IMG/VR virus record: IMGVR_UViG_3300017770_000026
Location: 1 to 48,152 of that record
Reading direction: 5' to 3' (one strand)
DNA: 48,152 nucleotides
Source: a virus
Part shown: in pieces, positions 27,073 through 34,158 of the stretch
How positions within the stretch are numbered: position 1 is the stretch's first letter
How the letters are laid out: each line of letters begins with the position of its first letter
Notes under the pieces: model-generated
Database searches by the model: none
Seen by the model: only the letters and a program-made list of their open reading frames with translations
Told to the model about the DNA's origin: nothing
Position numbers and translations under genes: made by a program

Positions 27073-29493
27073 TCAACGCGGCTCGAACTGTTCAAGTCCA
27101 AATCCACCTAATGTATCTTGTCCTGCGGACTCAAAGCTTTTTGGCGGTGCGTTGTTTTTTCTTTGATCTATAAGCTCACTTTGTTGTGATGCTTGTATCT
27201 TAGTTCTTTCGTCTTTACGATCTTCTTTAAACTTATCTTTTTCTTTTACAACAGCAAGTTGTGCTTCTTGTAATTGTTTGTTTATTTCAAACTCGTACTG
27301 CATTAACTCTTTTTTAATTGCAGCTTCTCGTTCCATTTTAGCTATTTCAAGCTGTGACTTCATTTGCTCTAACTGAGCTTTTGATTCTGTAAGAGCCTGT
27401 TGCTTTTGCATATCTGCTTGTGCAGCTGCTTGCGCGGCTTGAGCGTTTGCTTGACTCTGAGCTTGAATATTTTGTTGTTGTATCTGTTGATCTTGATCTT
27501 GTTTCTTTTTTCTACGTATTTTAAGCAGCTGATTAGCTAACTTAATATTACGTACTTCTCTAATATCAATAGCATCTTCTAAAAATATTTGACCAGACTG
27601 TAAAGCAACTTGAATATTATTTTCTAGTTTAGCTTTTTCTTCTTCATCTGGTGCAAGCTCTAAAAATATACCAAAATCGTGCAAGTGTAAGTTAGCCATT
27701 TCTTCTAATGTAGAAACATTAAACTTACCTAGCGTTTTAATAAATGATTCTTTAGTTGGTGAATATTCTATAACATCAGACACTCGCATTGCAATACACT
27801 CTGCCATTGTTAGGGTTATATACAAGCTTGATTGCAATAGGTGCCTTGTTGCTGTGTTAGAATTTGCTGCAGCTAATTTTTGCAGCCCTACTAAAGCATT
27901 TTTATCTGGTACGCTTCCGTCTCTAGCTTCGTTCAAGCCAGTAACATCGCGCATCATTTGTAAGTAATAATTGTAGGTGCTTATAAGTGCACTGATCTTA
28001 TTATTACCTCCATTTGAATTAAGTTCCGTAATAGGTAATCGACCACGATTCATATCGCCGTCTTGTGTCATAGATCTACCAATTACACTACCAGTTTGAA
28101 AGTACATATTAAGTGCTTCTTGTGGGTTGTAATTAGTACCGTTACCTAAATCTATTTCAGCTAAAGCATCAGCATCTAAGTAAACACCATCGGGCACTAC
28201 TCTAGATAATACTTGCTGTAGCTTTAAGTGCGTAAGCTGAATCATATCAGCAAAGTTAGTCATACGGCTTACTAAACTTTCAATACGACCTTCGTACATA
28301 CGTGGCGCACAGATAGCATAGCTCATTTGAGCTTTAGTTGTATCTGCCTTTGGTCTGATCATATTCTTTTTAAGCTCCCATTTTAAAAGCTCTTTACTGC
28401 CAATTACTTTAGCGCCTTCGTAAATAACTTCAATAGCTCTGTCTATTTTTTCAAAGTCATCAGACGCAGGCGGATTAAACGTATCGTTTTTTTCTATAGC
28501 TTTACTGCCGCCTGTAGCAGTCTTTTTAATTTTGTGAACTTGATTAGCATATGTTTTATACTCAAAGTATAACACTGTCGCTGTATTATCCTCGTCAGCT
28601 TTAGAGTTGTAAGCAGTATTACTATAAGAAGAGTTGTAGCCTTTATAAGACTCTAACTGATCATCAGTAAGATCTGGAAACTCTTTTTTAAGCTCATTTA
28701 AATAAACCTCTTTTACTTCACCCACATAATATATATCATCAAAGTAAGGTGAATCTGTGTTAGAATAAACTAAATCAGCTGGATCTACATATTCTACTTT
28801 AATGCCTTCTGCCTTGTTAAAAGAACTTTTAGCAGCACCGATACCAATAACAGTTAAATCGTTATTAATTCTTCTAGATATAAGCTCGTATTTGTTTTTA
28901 TCAAAAATACTATTAATAGCTTCTTCTTCTGCTATTTCTACAGACTGTTTATAATCAAGCTGCATGTGTAGCTCTAATTCTTCCGTAGACTCAGGTAGTT
29001 TGCTTTGATCAGTTTGATATATATCTATACCTAATTGTCCAGCTACAGCGTCGTTAAAAGGTTTAGCCTGCATATCTTCAGCTATCTTAGTAACATAGTC
29101 AGTACGTTCTTTTATTGAAGCTGGATCTTGCGAATAAGCTTTAATGTCGTAAGACCTGTCTGCCATACCGTTAACAACAATGTCAACAAACTTAGGTATA
29201 ATAGGTACTGGTTTCCAGTCTAAGTTTAAATAAGACAAATCACCGTTAATAGATAATTCATCTTTATATTTTCTAACAGACTGTTCTCCTCTAGCGTATA
29301 GTCTTAATGAGTGAAATGATTGTCTTGACGTTGAATATCTTCCTGATCCGTTTTTACCGTCATAACCATCTTTAGTATTGAACCACTCATGCTCTATAGC
29401 TCTACCAACCTTAGCGCCGTACTCTGCACTCATCTTTTCTAAATCACTAACCGCTTGGCTGGGAAAAGAACTCTTTATAGCTTTATTAATCAT
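27073..29493 (-). CDS. Portal protein
   Basis: 806 residues, the size expected for crAss-like and related podovirus portals. It forms the dodecameric DNA channel at one capsid vertex. Visible features are an N-terminal Trp-Phe-Asn-Thr-Lys-Asp motif and a Leu-Arg-Leu-Tyr-Ala-Arg-Gly-Glu-Gln helix. Also visible are Pro-Ile-Ile-Pro-Lys-Phe-Val-Asp-Ile-Val-Val-Asn-Gly (around 97-109) and a Val-Glu-Tyr-Val-Asp-Pro-Ala-Asp wing strand. From about 660 to the end there is a long Gln/Ala/Lys-rich coiled coil, matching the barrel and tail region of long portals. It follows the TerL gene by four bases. Confidence 0.88.
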   Translation of the reverse strand: MINKAIKSSFPSQAVSDLEKMSAEYGAKVGRAIEHEWFNTKDGYDGKNGSGRYSTSRQSFHSLRLYARGEQSVRKYKDELSINGDLSYLNLDWKPVPIIPKFVDIVVNGMADRSYDIKAYSQDPASIKERTDYVTKIAEDMQAKPFNDAVAGQLGIDIYQTDQSKLPESTEELELHMQLDYKQSVEIAEEEAINSIFDKNKYELISRRINNDLTVIGIGAAKSSFNKAEGIKVEYVDPADLVYSNTDSPYFDDIYYVGEVKEVYLNELKKEFPDLTDDQLESYKGYNSSYSNTAYNSKADEDNTATVLYFEYKTYANQVHKIKKTATGGSKAIEKNDTFNPPASDDFEKIDRAIEVIYEGAKVIGSKELLKWELKKNMIRPKADTTKAQMSYAICAPRMYEGRIESLVSRMTNFADMIQLTHLKLQQVLSRVVPDGVYLDADALAEIDLGNGTNYNPQEALNMYFQTGSVIGRSMTQDGDMNRGRLPITELNSNGGNNKISALISTYNYYLQMMRDVTGLNEARDGSVPDKNALVGLQKLAAANSNTATRHLLQSSLYITLTMAECIAMRVSDVIEYSPTKESFIKTLGKFNVSTLEEMANLHLHDFGIFLELAPDEEEKAKLENNIQVALQSGQIFLEDAIDIREVRNIKLANQLLKIRRKKKQDQDQQIQQQNIQAQSQANAQAAQAAAQADMQKQQALTESKAQLEQMKSQLEIAKMEREAAIKKELMQYEFEINKQLQEAQLAVVKEKDKFKEDRKDERTKIQASQQSELIDQRKNNAPPKSFESAGQDTLGGFGLEQFEPR

Positions 29494-29497
29494 TTAT

Positions 29498-31708
29498 TTA
29501 AATTATTTTTGATCTTGATCCTTTGTTGTCGTACCTTTTTATTCCAAGGTTTATACTTTTAATTTGTCGTTCTTGAACTGGTGTATAAAGGTTTTTATTG
29601 CAAGCCATTATAGCAAGTCCAGAGCTTATAGAAGCATCAAACTTAGTTCGGTTATTTATATCAAACCTAGCCCAGTCTTCTAGCGTTCTGTTGAAATACA
29701 TATCGCCACACCCTTCGTTATTAAACCCTACATATTTTTCTATATAAGATTCTATAGCAGCAGCGTGTGACTGCTTCATATCTTGTGAAGAGTTAGGTAT
29801 ACCACCTATTTCTTTTTCTGTTACAGATAACTTACTGTAAACTTTATCAGGCCTGTTCATTGAAAAGCCTCTATAACCTCTTCTTTTAAAATGGTATAAT
29901 AGTCTTGGTTTATTATTTTCTGCTAGTATTGGCATGCCGTAAAAAACACAGGCCATAAGTACATCTTCAAAAAATATCTCAGCTGTTTGTGGCCGAGCAA
30001 CATACTCTAAAAAAAAGCTATTAGCAGGCGCTTCTTCCATTGAATATTTTGTAAGTCCGTGCAACGCTCCGTTAGATCCTATGCCATCGACTGTACCTGA
30101 TATATCGTAACTATCGCAACCAAACGCTCCAACGTGTTCGTTACCAGGAAACTTAATACCATTTTTAAGTCTTATTCTGTTTTGCATTTCTAGCTTTGGC
30201 ACCCAACTAACTTTAAATCTTCCGTTTTTATTAGGCATAAATTCTACAGTACTATCTTTAATACCGTTTTTCCATTGAAACGAACCTAATGTTACAAGCG
30301 ATGACTTAGTTATATCGTCGTTGTAATCTATTTGTTCGTATATTTTAGTTAGATTAAAAAGCGATTGTTTTGCTTCGTCTCTAAATGCATGACTTTCTGT
30401 TCGAGGAAACTGTCTGTAAAATTCGTTTAAACCGTCTTGATCGTTTTTTAAACCTTCTACTTCGTTTTCCCAATACTCTATTACTCCCTGTTCGATCTTG
30501 TCGCCAACTGCATCGAGTACCGTTTTGTTCGGAGTATCGAAGACAGGTGCTCCATACATATCAATATATCCTTCGTAGTTCCATTCCATAGGTATGAACA
30601 AAGAATATAATCCTGAGCTAGTCTGTCCATTGCGGTTTCTTTGTGTAATATCTGAGTCATAATAAAGCTTTTTAAAATTGTCTCCACCTTTATCTAATGA
30701 GTTGCTTGTTGAACCCATCATACACTTTCCAATAATCCTACTACCTAATCGTAAACAGGTTTTCGTAACCCTCCAGTTGTTGAGGATGTTCGTCGGCTTT
30801 TCCCATTTACCGCTCTCGTCGTGGACGAGTAGTTTGAGTTTCTCACCGTCGTACGAGTTGTCACCGGTGTTCTTCCAGTCGATCGTGGTGTCAAGACCGT
30901 CGAGCTCTCTAAGCGATTCGTTTGTCTCGAGCTTCTTACGGGTGTACTTTGTCGCGGGTACGCGATACGCGAGCTCTGTCTTTGGTCTGTCCATACCGTC
31001 CTGTATCGGCTTGAAAAAGAAGGGGTAATTAACCGATATTGGTACCACCTTGTCTGTAAACATCTTCTTCGCATCTGGTCCACTCTTAGATAGTATTCCA
31101 TATCTAGAGTCAGAGGATATGGTTGCCAAGTTAACCACCTCGCCTGATGCCATAAATGAGAATCCAGATCGTCTATTCTTAAGGTAGCACAATCCATAAC
31201 AACGGGCATCGGCCTTACAAGCCTCCCAGAATATATAGAATAATCTGTTTGACTCGCGAAAGTCTGGTTGACCGACATCAATTTTACTCCACTGCAGGTA
31301 CATATAGTGAGTACCAGTAAGGTAAGTAGCAACATCTTTATTGTAAAACCAAAAACCCTTCTCTCTGTAAGTAAATTCATTATCGATGTAGTCATACCAT
31401 TGTTCTTTAAATTCTTCAGGATATTCTTCCCAATCAAATACAGATTTTATTCTTTGAAGATCTTTAGGATATTCGGTATGTTGCCAAGCGTTAGATTTAA
31501 ATTTTTTTACATCTACAGGTTTTGGTAAAGCTATTTTTAAATTTTGTATTTCATATACTTCACCTATCTCACCTGTTTTAGATATAACAACCATATCGTA
31601 TTCTTTGTTATATCCGTACTCCCACTTCTTGTATCTATTTTTATTTTTTAATACCTTAGCTTTTACGTGGTCTTTTAGTATTTTTACCAGAGTTTGTTTG
31701 TAACTCAT
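29498..31708 (-). CDS. terL: Terminase large subunit
   Basis: 736 residues; ATP-driven DNA packaging motor and nuclease. The N-terminal part carries the phage-typical Tyr-Leu-Thr-Gly-Thr-His-Tyr-Met-Tyr-Leu-Gln-Trp block. A P-loop-like Asn-Arg-Arg-Ser-Gly-Phe-Ser lies at 178-184; it lacks the usual Gly-Lys-Ser/Thr. The Walker B segment Leu-Leu-Val-His-Asp-Glu-Ser has Asp297 and Glu298. The RNase H-like nuclease half starts around Phe-Gly-Cys-Asp-Ser-Tyr-Asp with Asp532. Start overlaps the stop of the gene before it (ATGA). A block at about 30745-31330 within the ATPase domain has much higher GC and different codon use from the rest, suggesting recombination. Confidence 0.93.
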   Translation of the reverse strand: MSYKQTLVKILKDHVKAKVLKNKNRYKKWEYGYNKEYDMVVISKTGEIGEVYEIQNLKIALPKPVDVKKFKSNAWQHTEYPKDLQRIKSVFDWEEYPEEFKEQWYDYIDNEFTYREKGFWFYNKDVATYLTGTHYMYLQWSKIDVGQPDFRESNRLFYIFWEACKADARCYGLCYLKNRRSGFSFMASGEVVNLATISSDSRYGILSKSGPDAKKMFTDKVVPISVNYPFFFKPIQDGMDRPKTELAYRVPATKYTRKKLETNESLRELDGLDTTIDWKNTGDNSYDGEKLKLLVHDESGKWEKPTNILNNWRVTKTCLRLGSRIIGKCMMGSTSNSLDKGGDNFKKLYYDSDITQRNRNGQTSSGLYSLFIPMEWNYEGYIDMYGAPVFDTPNKTVLDAVGDKIEQGVIEYWENEVEGLKNDQDGLNEFYRQFPRTESHAFRDEAKQSLFNLTKIYEQIDYNDDITKSSLVTLGSFQWKNGIKDSTVEFMPNKNGRFKVSWVPKLEMQNRIRLKNGIKFPGNEHVGAFGCDSYDISGTVDGIGSNGALHGLTKYSMEEAPANSFFLEYVARPQTAEIFFEDVLMACVFYGMPILAENNKPRLLYHFKRRGYRGFSMNRPDKVYSKLSVTEKEIGGIPNSSQDMKQSHAAAIESYIEKYVGFNNEGCGDMYFNRTLEDWARFDINNRTKFDASISSGLAIMACNKNLYTPVQERQIKSINLGIKRYDNKGSRSKII

Positions 31709-31980
31709 GTTGACCTACCCTCAGCAAAGCCTTTAAAAGTTTTTTCTTTAGTTTCTTTTTTAGGCTTTTCGTTTAACATTTCCTCTTCAAGCTGTATTCT
31801 AGTCAGTATTTCAAACGCATCGAATATAGCTAGCTTCTTAGTAGCTGCAGCATTTTTAAGTCTGTCAGCTGTTATGTCGTCTCCTGAATCTACAATAGGT
31901 TCCTTAGCTACCTTAATAAGTTCGTCCACAGCCTTTTGCCCAGCTTGGATTATATTCAACTTCGTCTCCTTTGTATTCAT
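31705..31980 (-). CDS. Possible small terminase subunit
   Basis: 91 residues from the ATG at 31980. An upstream in-frame ATG at 32028 exists, but I prefer the internal one because the residues from it onward look like folded helical protein. The sequence is helical with Asn-Ile-Ile-Gln-Ala-Gly-Gln-Lys-Ala-Val-Asp-Glu-Leu-Ile, an acidic Asp-Ser-Gly-Asp-Asp loop, an Ala-Ala-Ala-Thr-Lys-Lys helix and a basic C-terminus. It lies directly before TerL and overlaps it by an ATGA, which is the usual place of TerS; no clear helix-turn-helix is visible. It also overlaps the end of the upstream gene by 68 bases. Confidence 0.6.
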   Translation of the reverse strand: MNTKETKLNIIQAGQKAVDELIKVAKEPIVDSGDDITADRLKNAAATKKLAIFDAFEILTRIQLEEEMLNEKPKKETKEKTFKGFAEGRST

Positions 31981-32536
31981 ATTTAATTGTAATATCATTA
32001 GTGCGCATGCGATATAATCTGTTCTCATCTATGATAAACTCATATTCGCTGCTAGGGCTGAATCCAACTAGATCCCCCTCGTGTATTTTAAACGCTTCTA
32101 GCGAGCTATTACCGTATTTTAGTATACCAATACGTTTTTGCTCTTTTTCATCGCTTATAATTTGTTTTTCTTTTCTAAGTATTGGCTTTACAAAACAAAA
32201 ATTACCAGGTGCTTTCCACTGGTCGTTGTGCTTGTATAGAAATATTTGATCGTAATAACAAAAGTACATATCTTCTTTAAAATATGAGCTACTGTTTTTC
32301 TCATTACCTCTTACGTCGTAAAACCTTCTAAACACGTTATGATGAACTATAACCTCGTCTCCAATGCTTAAATCTGTGTCGCCTATTAAAGGTACTGACA
32401 TTACAATACCTACGCGGTTAACAAACTTATGATCGTCCATTGTTGTGTTGATGATTAGTTTTTTATCACCAACTTCTACTTCATTTGTATACCTACCGTT
32501 CTTTGGTTGTATAATGAAGCTATATAAACTTTGCAT
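31913..32536 (-). CDS. Conserved-looking protein with two GroES-like barrel segments
   Basis: 207 residues. Two segments look alike in type: about 40-70 (Val-Gly-Ile-Val-Met-Ser-Val-Pro, then Ile-Gly-Asp-Glu-Val-Ile-Val-His-His) and about 136-190 (Ile-Gly-Ile-Leu-Lys-Tyr-Gly, then Glu-Gly-Asp-Leu-Val-Gly-Phe, and a Leu-Tyr-Arg-Met strand). A turn of the type Gly-Asp-x-Val followed by a His-rich or Phe strand is what GroES-like barrels show. A co-chaperonin role beside the phage GroEL/GroES pair 5 kb upstream is therefore possible, but this is an inference from pattern only. It overlaps both neighbours. Confidence 0.55.
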   Translation of the reverse strand: MQSLYSFIIQPKNGRYTNEVEVGDKKLIINTTMDDHKFVNRVGIVMSVPLIGDTDLSIGDEVIVHHNVFRRFYDVRGNEKNSSSYFKEDMYFCYYDQIFLYKHNDQWKAPGNFCFVKPILRKEKQIISDEKEQKRIGILKYGNSSLEAFKIHEGDLVGFSPSSEYEFIIDENRLYRMRTNDITIKYEYKGDEVEYNPSWAKGCGRTY

Positions 32537-32763
32537 TAGTACTCTAAATTATATTCAATTGATATAGCCATATTAGAATTAAACTTTTTCCAAGGTATGA
32601 CTTCATTGTTTTTTTCGATGTATATATTATATGATCCGTCTTTTTGATCGTGCAATATATCAGATATGCAATGACCTCCGTAAACCTGCTGGCCTACGGA
32701 GTAATGCATTGCTTCGTTTTTATAATCAGTGCCAATACTTATTTTTCTAATCAGCTTGGCCAT
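32536..32763 (-). CDS. Hypothetical small protein
   Basis: 75 residues, no membrane segment. The centre has a Tyr-Gly-Gly-His-Cys-Ile-Ser-Asp-Ile-Leu-His-Asp motif and a Val-Ile-Pro-Trp-Lys-Lys-Phe-Asn block. I have a sense of seeing these in uncultured marine phage genomes, without a known function. It overlaps the preceding gene by 17 bases and its stop overlaps the next start (TAATG), so it is firmly part of the operon upstream of the terminase. Confidence 0.7.
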   Translation of the reverse strand: MAKLIRKISIGTDYKNEAMHYSVGQQVYGGHCISDILHDQKDGSYNIYIEKNNEVIPWKKFNSNMAISIEYNLEY

Positions 32764-32995
32764 CTTCTTCTACGATTTCTTCGTAAGATCCGTCTTCAAG
32801 ATTTACTGTAATCTTTCCGTACTTTTCTTCTAACTCTTCATTAAGTTTCTTTGACTCACCAACAACTTCTGCAAAAGCATGAAGTAGCTCGTGTTTTTGA
32901 GCTTCAATAGCCCCTATGTCAGACAACAGTCTAGCCTTAGCACCTTGCTGGGCTTTTAATTGTTCTAACTCTTTTTCTTCAATTTTAGCACTCAT
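32747..32995 (-). CDS. Small coiled-coil protein
   Basis: 82 residues, Glu/Leu/Ala/Lys-rich with a continuous heptad-like pattern over residues 3-60 (Glu-Lys-Glu-Leu-Glu-Gln-Leu, then Ile-Glu-Ala-Gln-Lys-His-Glu-Leu-Leu). The C-terminus is acidic (Glu-Glu-Asp-Gly-Gln-Ala-Asp). It is likely to be a dimeric helical protein. Family and function are not recognised. It is the first gene after a 57-base AT-rich gap behind the holin-like gene and overlaps the next gene. Confidence 0.65.
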   Translation of the reverse strand: MSAKIEEKELEQLKAQQGAKARLLSDIGAIEAQKHELLHAFAEVVGESKKLNEELEEKYGKITVNLEDGSYEEIVEEDGQAD

Positions 32996-33052
32996 TTTTA
33001 TTTGATTTAATTATTATTTAATTTACTATATACTAATCACTTATAATAAGGT

Positions 33053-33517
33053 TTATTTACCTTTAAACAAGCTTGTGGCTTTCTCTGTTGTGCGTCCACC
33101 GAAGTAAGCCAGAACAACTGCCATCATTACTTTTTCAAAAGTATCGTTCCATAACGCGTTTATTTGAAAAGGCACACTCTCAACACTATCTAGTATTCCA
33201 GCTAAAGAAAATATAGTAATACACCATACTAAAACTAGTGGGCGTACATTTTTAGAAAGCCAAGAATCAGACATTGAGTCTGCTTGCCAGCGAGTTGTTA
33301 TAGCTTCTATTTCTTTATTTTGTTGCTCGTATATAAGCTGTTGTAGTTTTATTTTATCTTCTACACTTACGTCAGCTTTTGTTATTTCAGCAATTGCTTC
33401 TTTAGGTGACATAACACCTTGTAGAACATTACCAAGAGCCGGATTAATTACACTAGCAGCTCCCATTAAAAGCTTACCGACAGTAGTGTCTTTAAATTTC
33501 TTTTTTGGTTTACTCAT
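33053..33517 (-). CDS. Holin-like protein (GTA/3TM holin type)
   Basis: About 154 residues. It has the arrangement of the three-helix holin family of gene-transfer-agent type. An N-terminal weakly hydrophobic helix comes first, then a charged helix with Lys-Glu-Ile-Glu and Arg-Trp-Gln-Ala-Asp. Asp-Ser-Trp-Leu-Ser-Lys-Asn-Val-Arg-Pro-Leu-Val-Leu leads into a membrane segment (about 92-110), and a last one lies before Tyr-Phe-Gly-Gly-Arg-Thr-Thr-Glu-Lys. It would form the inner-membrane holes for lysis. I chose the ATG at 33517 because it makes the TAATG overlap seen at many junctions here; the ATG at 33523 is the alternative. The endolysin gene is about 32 kb away. Confidence 0.8.
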   Translation of the reverse strand: MSKPKKKFKDTTVGKLLMGAASVINPALGNVLQGVMSPKEAIAEITKADVSVEDKIKLQQLIYEQQNKEIEAITTRWQADSMSDSWLSKNVRPLVLVWCITIFSLAGILDSVESVPFQINALWNDTFEKVMMAVVLAYFGGRTTEKATSLFKGK

Positions 33518-33789
33518 TACCATTTAACTTTATTAGCCCAGTAAGCTGCACTTAGTTTACCTTTAGCTATGTTTTTTCTATGTCTAGCTTTAAAGCTTTT
33601 GCGTCTTGCTTTTTGTTTTGCTGACTCACCTTTTTTAGGCTTACCAGCTGTTGTAACGCCTTGCTGGCCAAATCTAATAATTTTTTCTATACCACCAGAG
33701 CAAGCCTTTACTACGTGGGACTTAGTTCTATGTTTAGGTGTTCTTCTAGGCTTATTACAAGCCATTTTACTTTTGTTAAGTTTAGCCAT
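33517..33789 (-). CDS. Small basic protein, DUF6321-like
   Basis: 90 residues, strongly Lys/Arg-rich with two cysteines. The order Ala-Cys-Asn-Lys-Pro-Arg-Arg-Thr-Pro, Lys-Ser-His-Val-Val-Lys-Ala-Cys, Ile-Ile-Arg-Phe-Gly-Gln-Gly-Val with one extra Gln, Ala-Arg-Arg-Lys-Ser-Phe-Lys-Ala-Arg-His and a final Ala-Tyr-Trp-Ala-Asn-Lys-Val-Lys-Trp is one I recall from marine phages and large algal viruses (DUF6321). Function unknown; a nucleic-acid-binding virion protein is plausible. It sits between a small acidic protein and the holin-like gene, and its stop overlaps the holin start. Confidence 0.75.
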   Translation of the reverse strand: MAKLNKSKMACNKPRRTPKHRTKSHVVKACSGGIEKIIRFGQQGVTTAGKPKKGESAKQKARRKSFKARHRKNIAKGKLSAAYWANKVKW

Positions 33790-33790
33790 T

Positions 33791-34156
33791 TTATAAGAAT
33801 TTATTTTCTTGGTATTTTATACCAAAAAAGCTATGTACACCTTCGTCTTGTATTTCTATAGCTTTTTGTTTCCAACCATCAGGGTGATCTGCTTTAACAA
33901 TACCTCCGTTTTCATCAACAGTATCTTTTAAATCCCACATAACATCTAGGTGGTATTTTTCACTAAAAACTGGTGATTTAATTTCATCACCAGCTTCATT
34001 ATACTCTCCTTTTTCTAAAACAATATTACCTAGCTTAACTATAGAGTGGCTGTGTGTTGCAAATTTATTTCCTTCTTCATCTATAAAAATGCCAAGAGAC
34101 TCAATTTTACCTAAAGCCTCAGCTTTGTTTTCAAACTGATATTTTCCAATTTTCAT
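33791..34156 (-). CDS. Hypothetical protein
   Basis: 121 residues from the ATG at 34156, directly after the stop of the spike gene at 34159. A longer reading from 34219 is possible but would overlap the spike gene for 60 bases and adds a sequence unlike the rest. The protein is acidic, mixed alpha/beta, with Tyr-His-Leu-Asp-Val-Met-Trp-Asp-Leu and Asp-His-Pro-Asp-Gly-Trp-Lys motifs near its C-terminal half. No family is recognised. Position after a receptor-binding-type gene could suggest a spike chaperone, but nothing in the sequence proves it. Confidence 0.6.
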   Translation of the reverse strand: MKIGKYQFENKAEALGKIESLGIFIDEEGNKFATHSHSIVKLGNIVLEKGEYNEAGDEIKSPVFSEKYHLDVMWDLKDTVDENGGIVKADHPDGWKQKAIEIQDEGVHSFFGIKYQENKFL

Positions 34157-34158
34157 AA

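Noticed and set aside
30745-31437. A 230-codon open frame on the minus strand inside the terminase gene
   Set aside because: It is the alternative frame of the GC-rich block in terL; fewer stop codons are expected there, and the product is Ser/Thr/Arg-rich without any recognisable feature.
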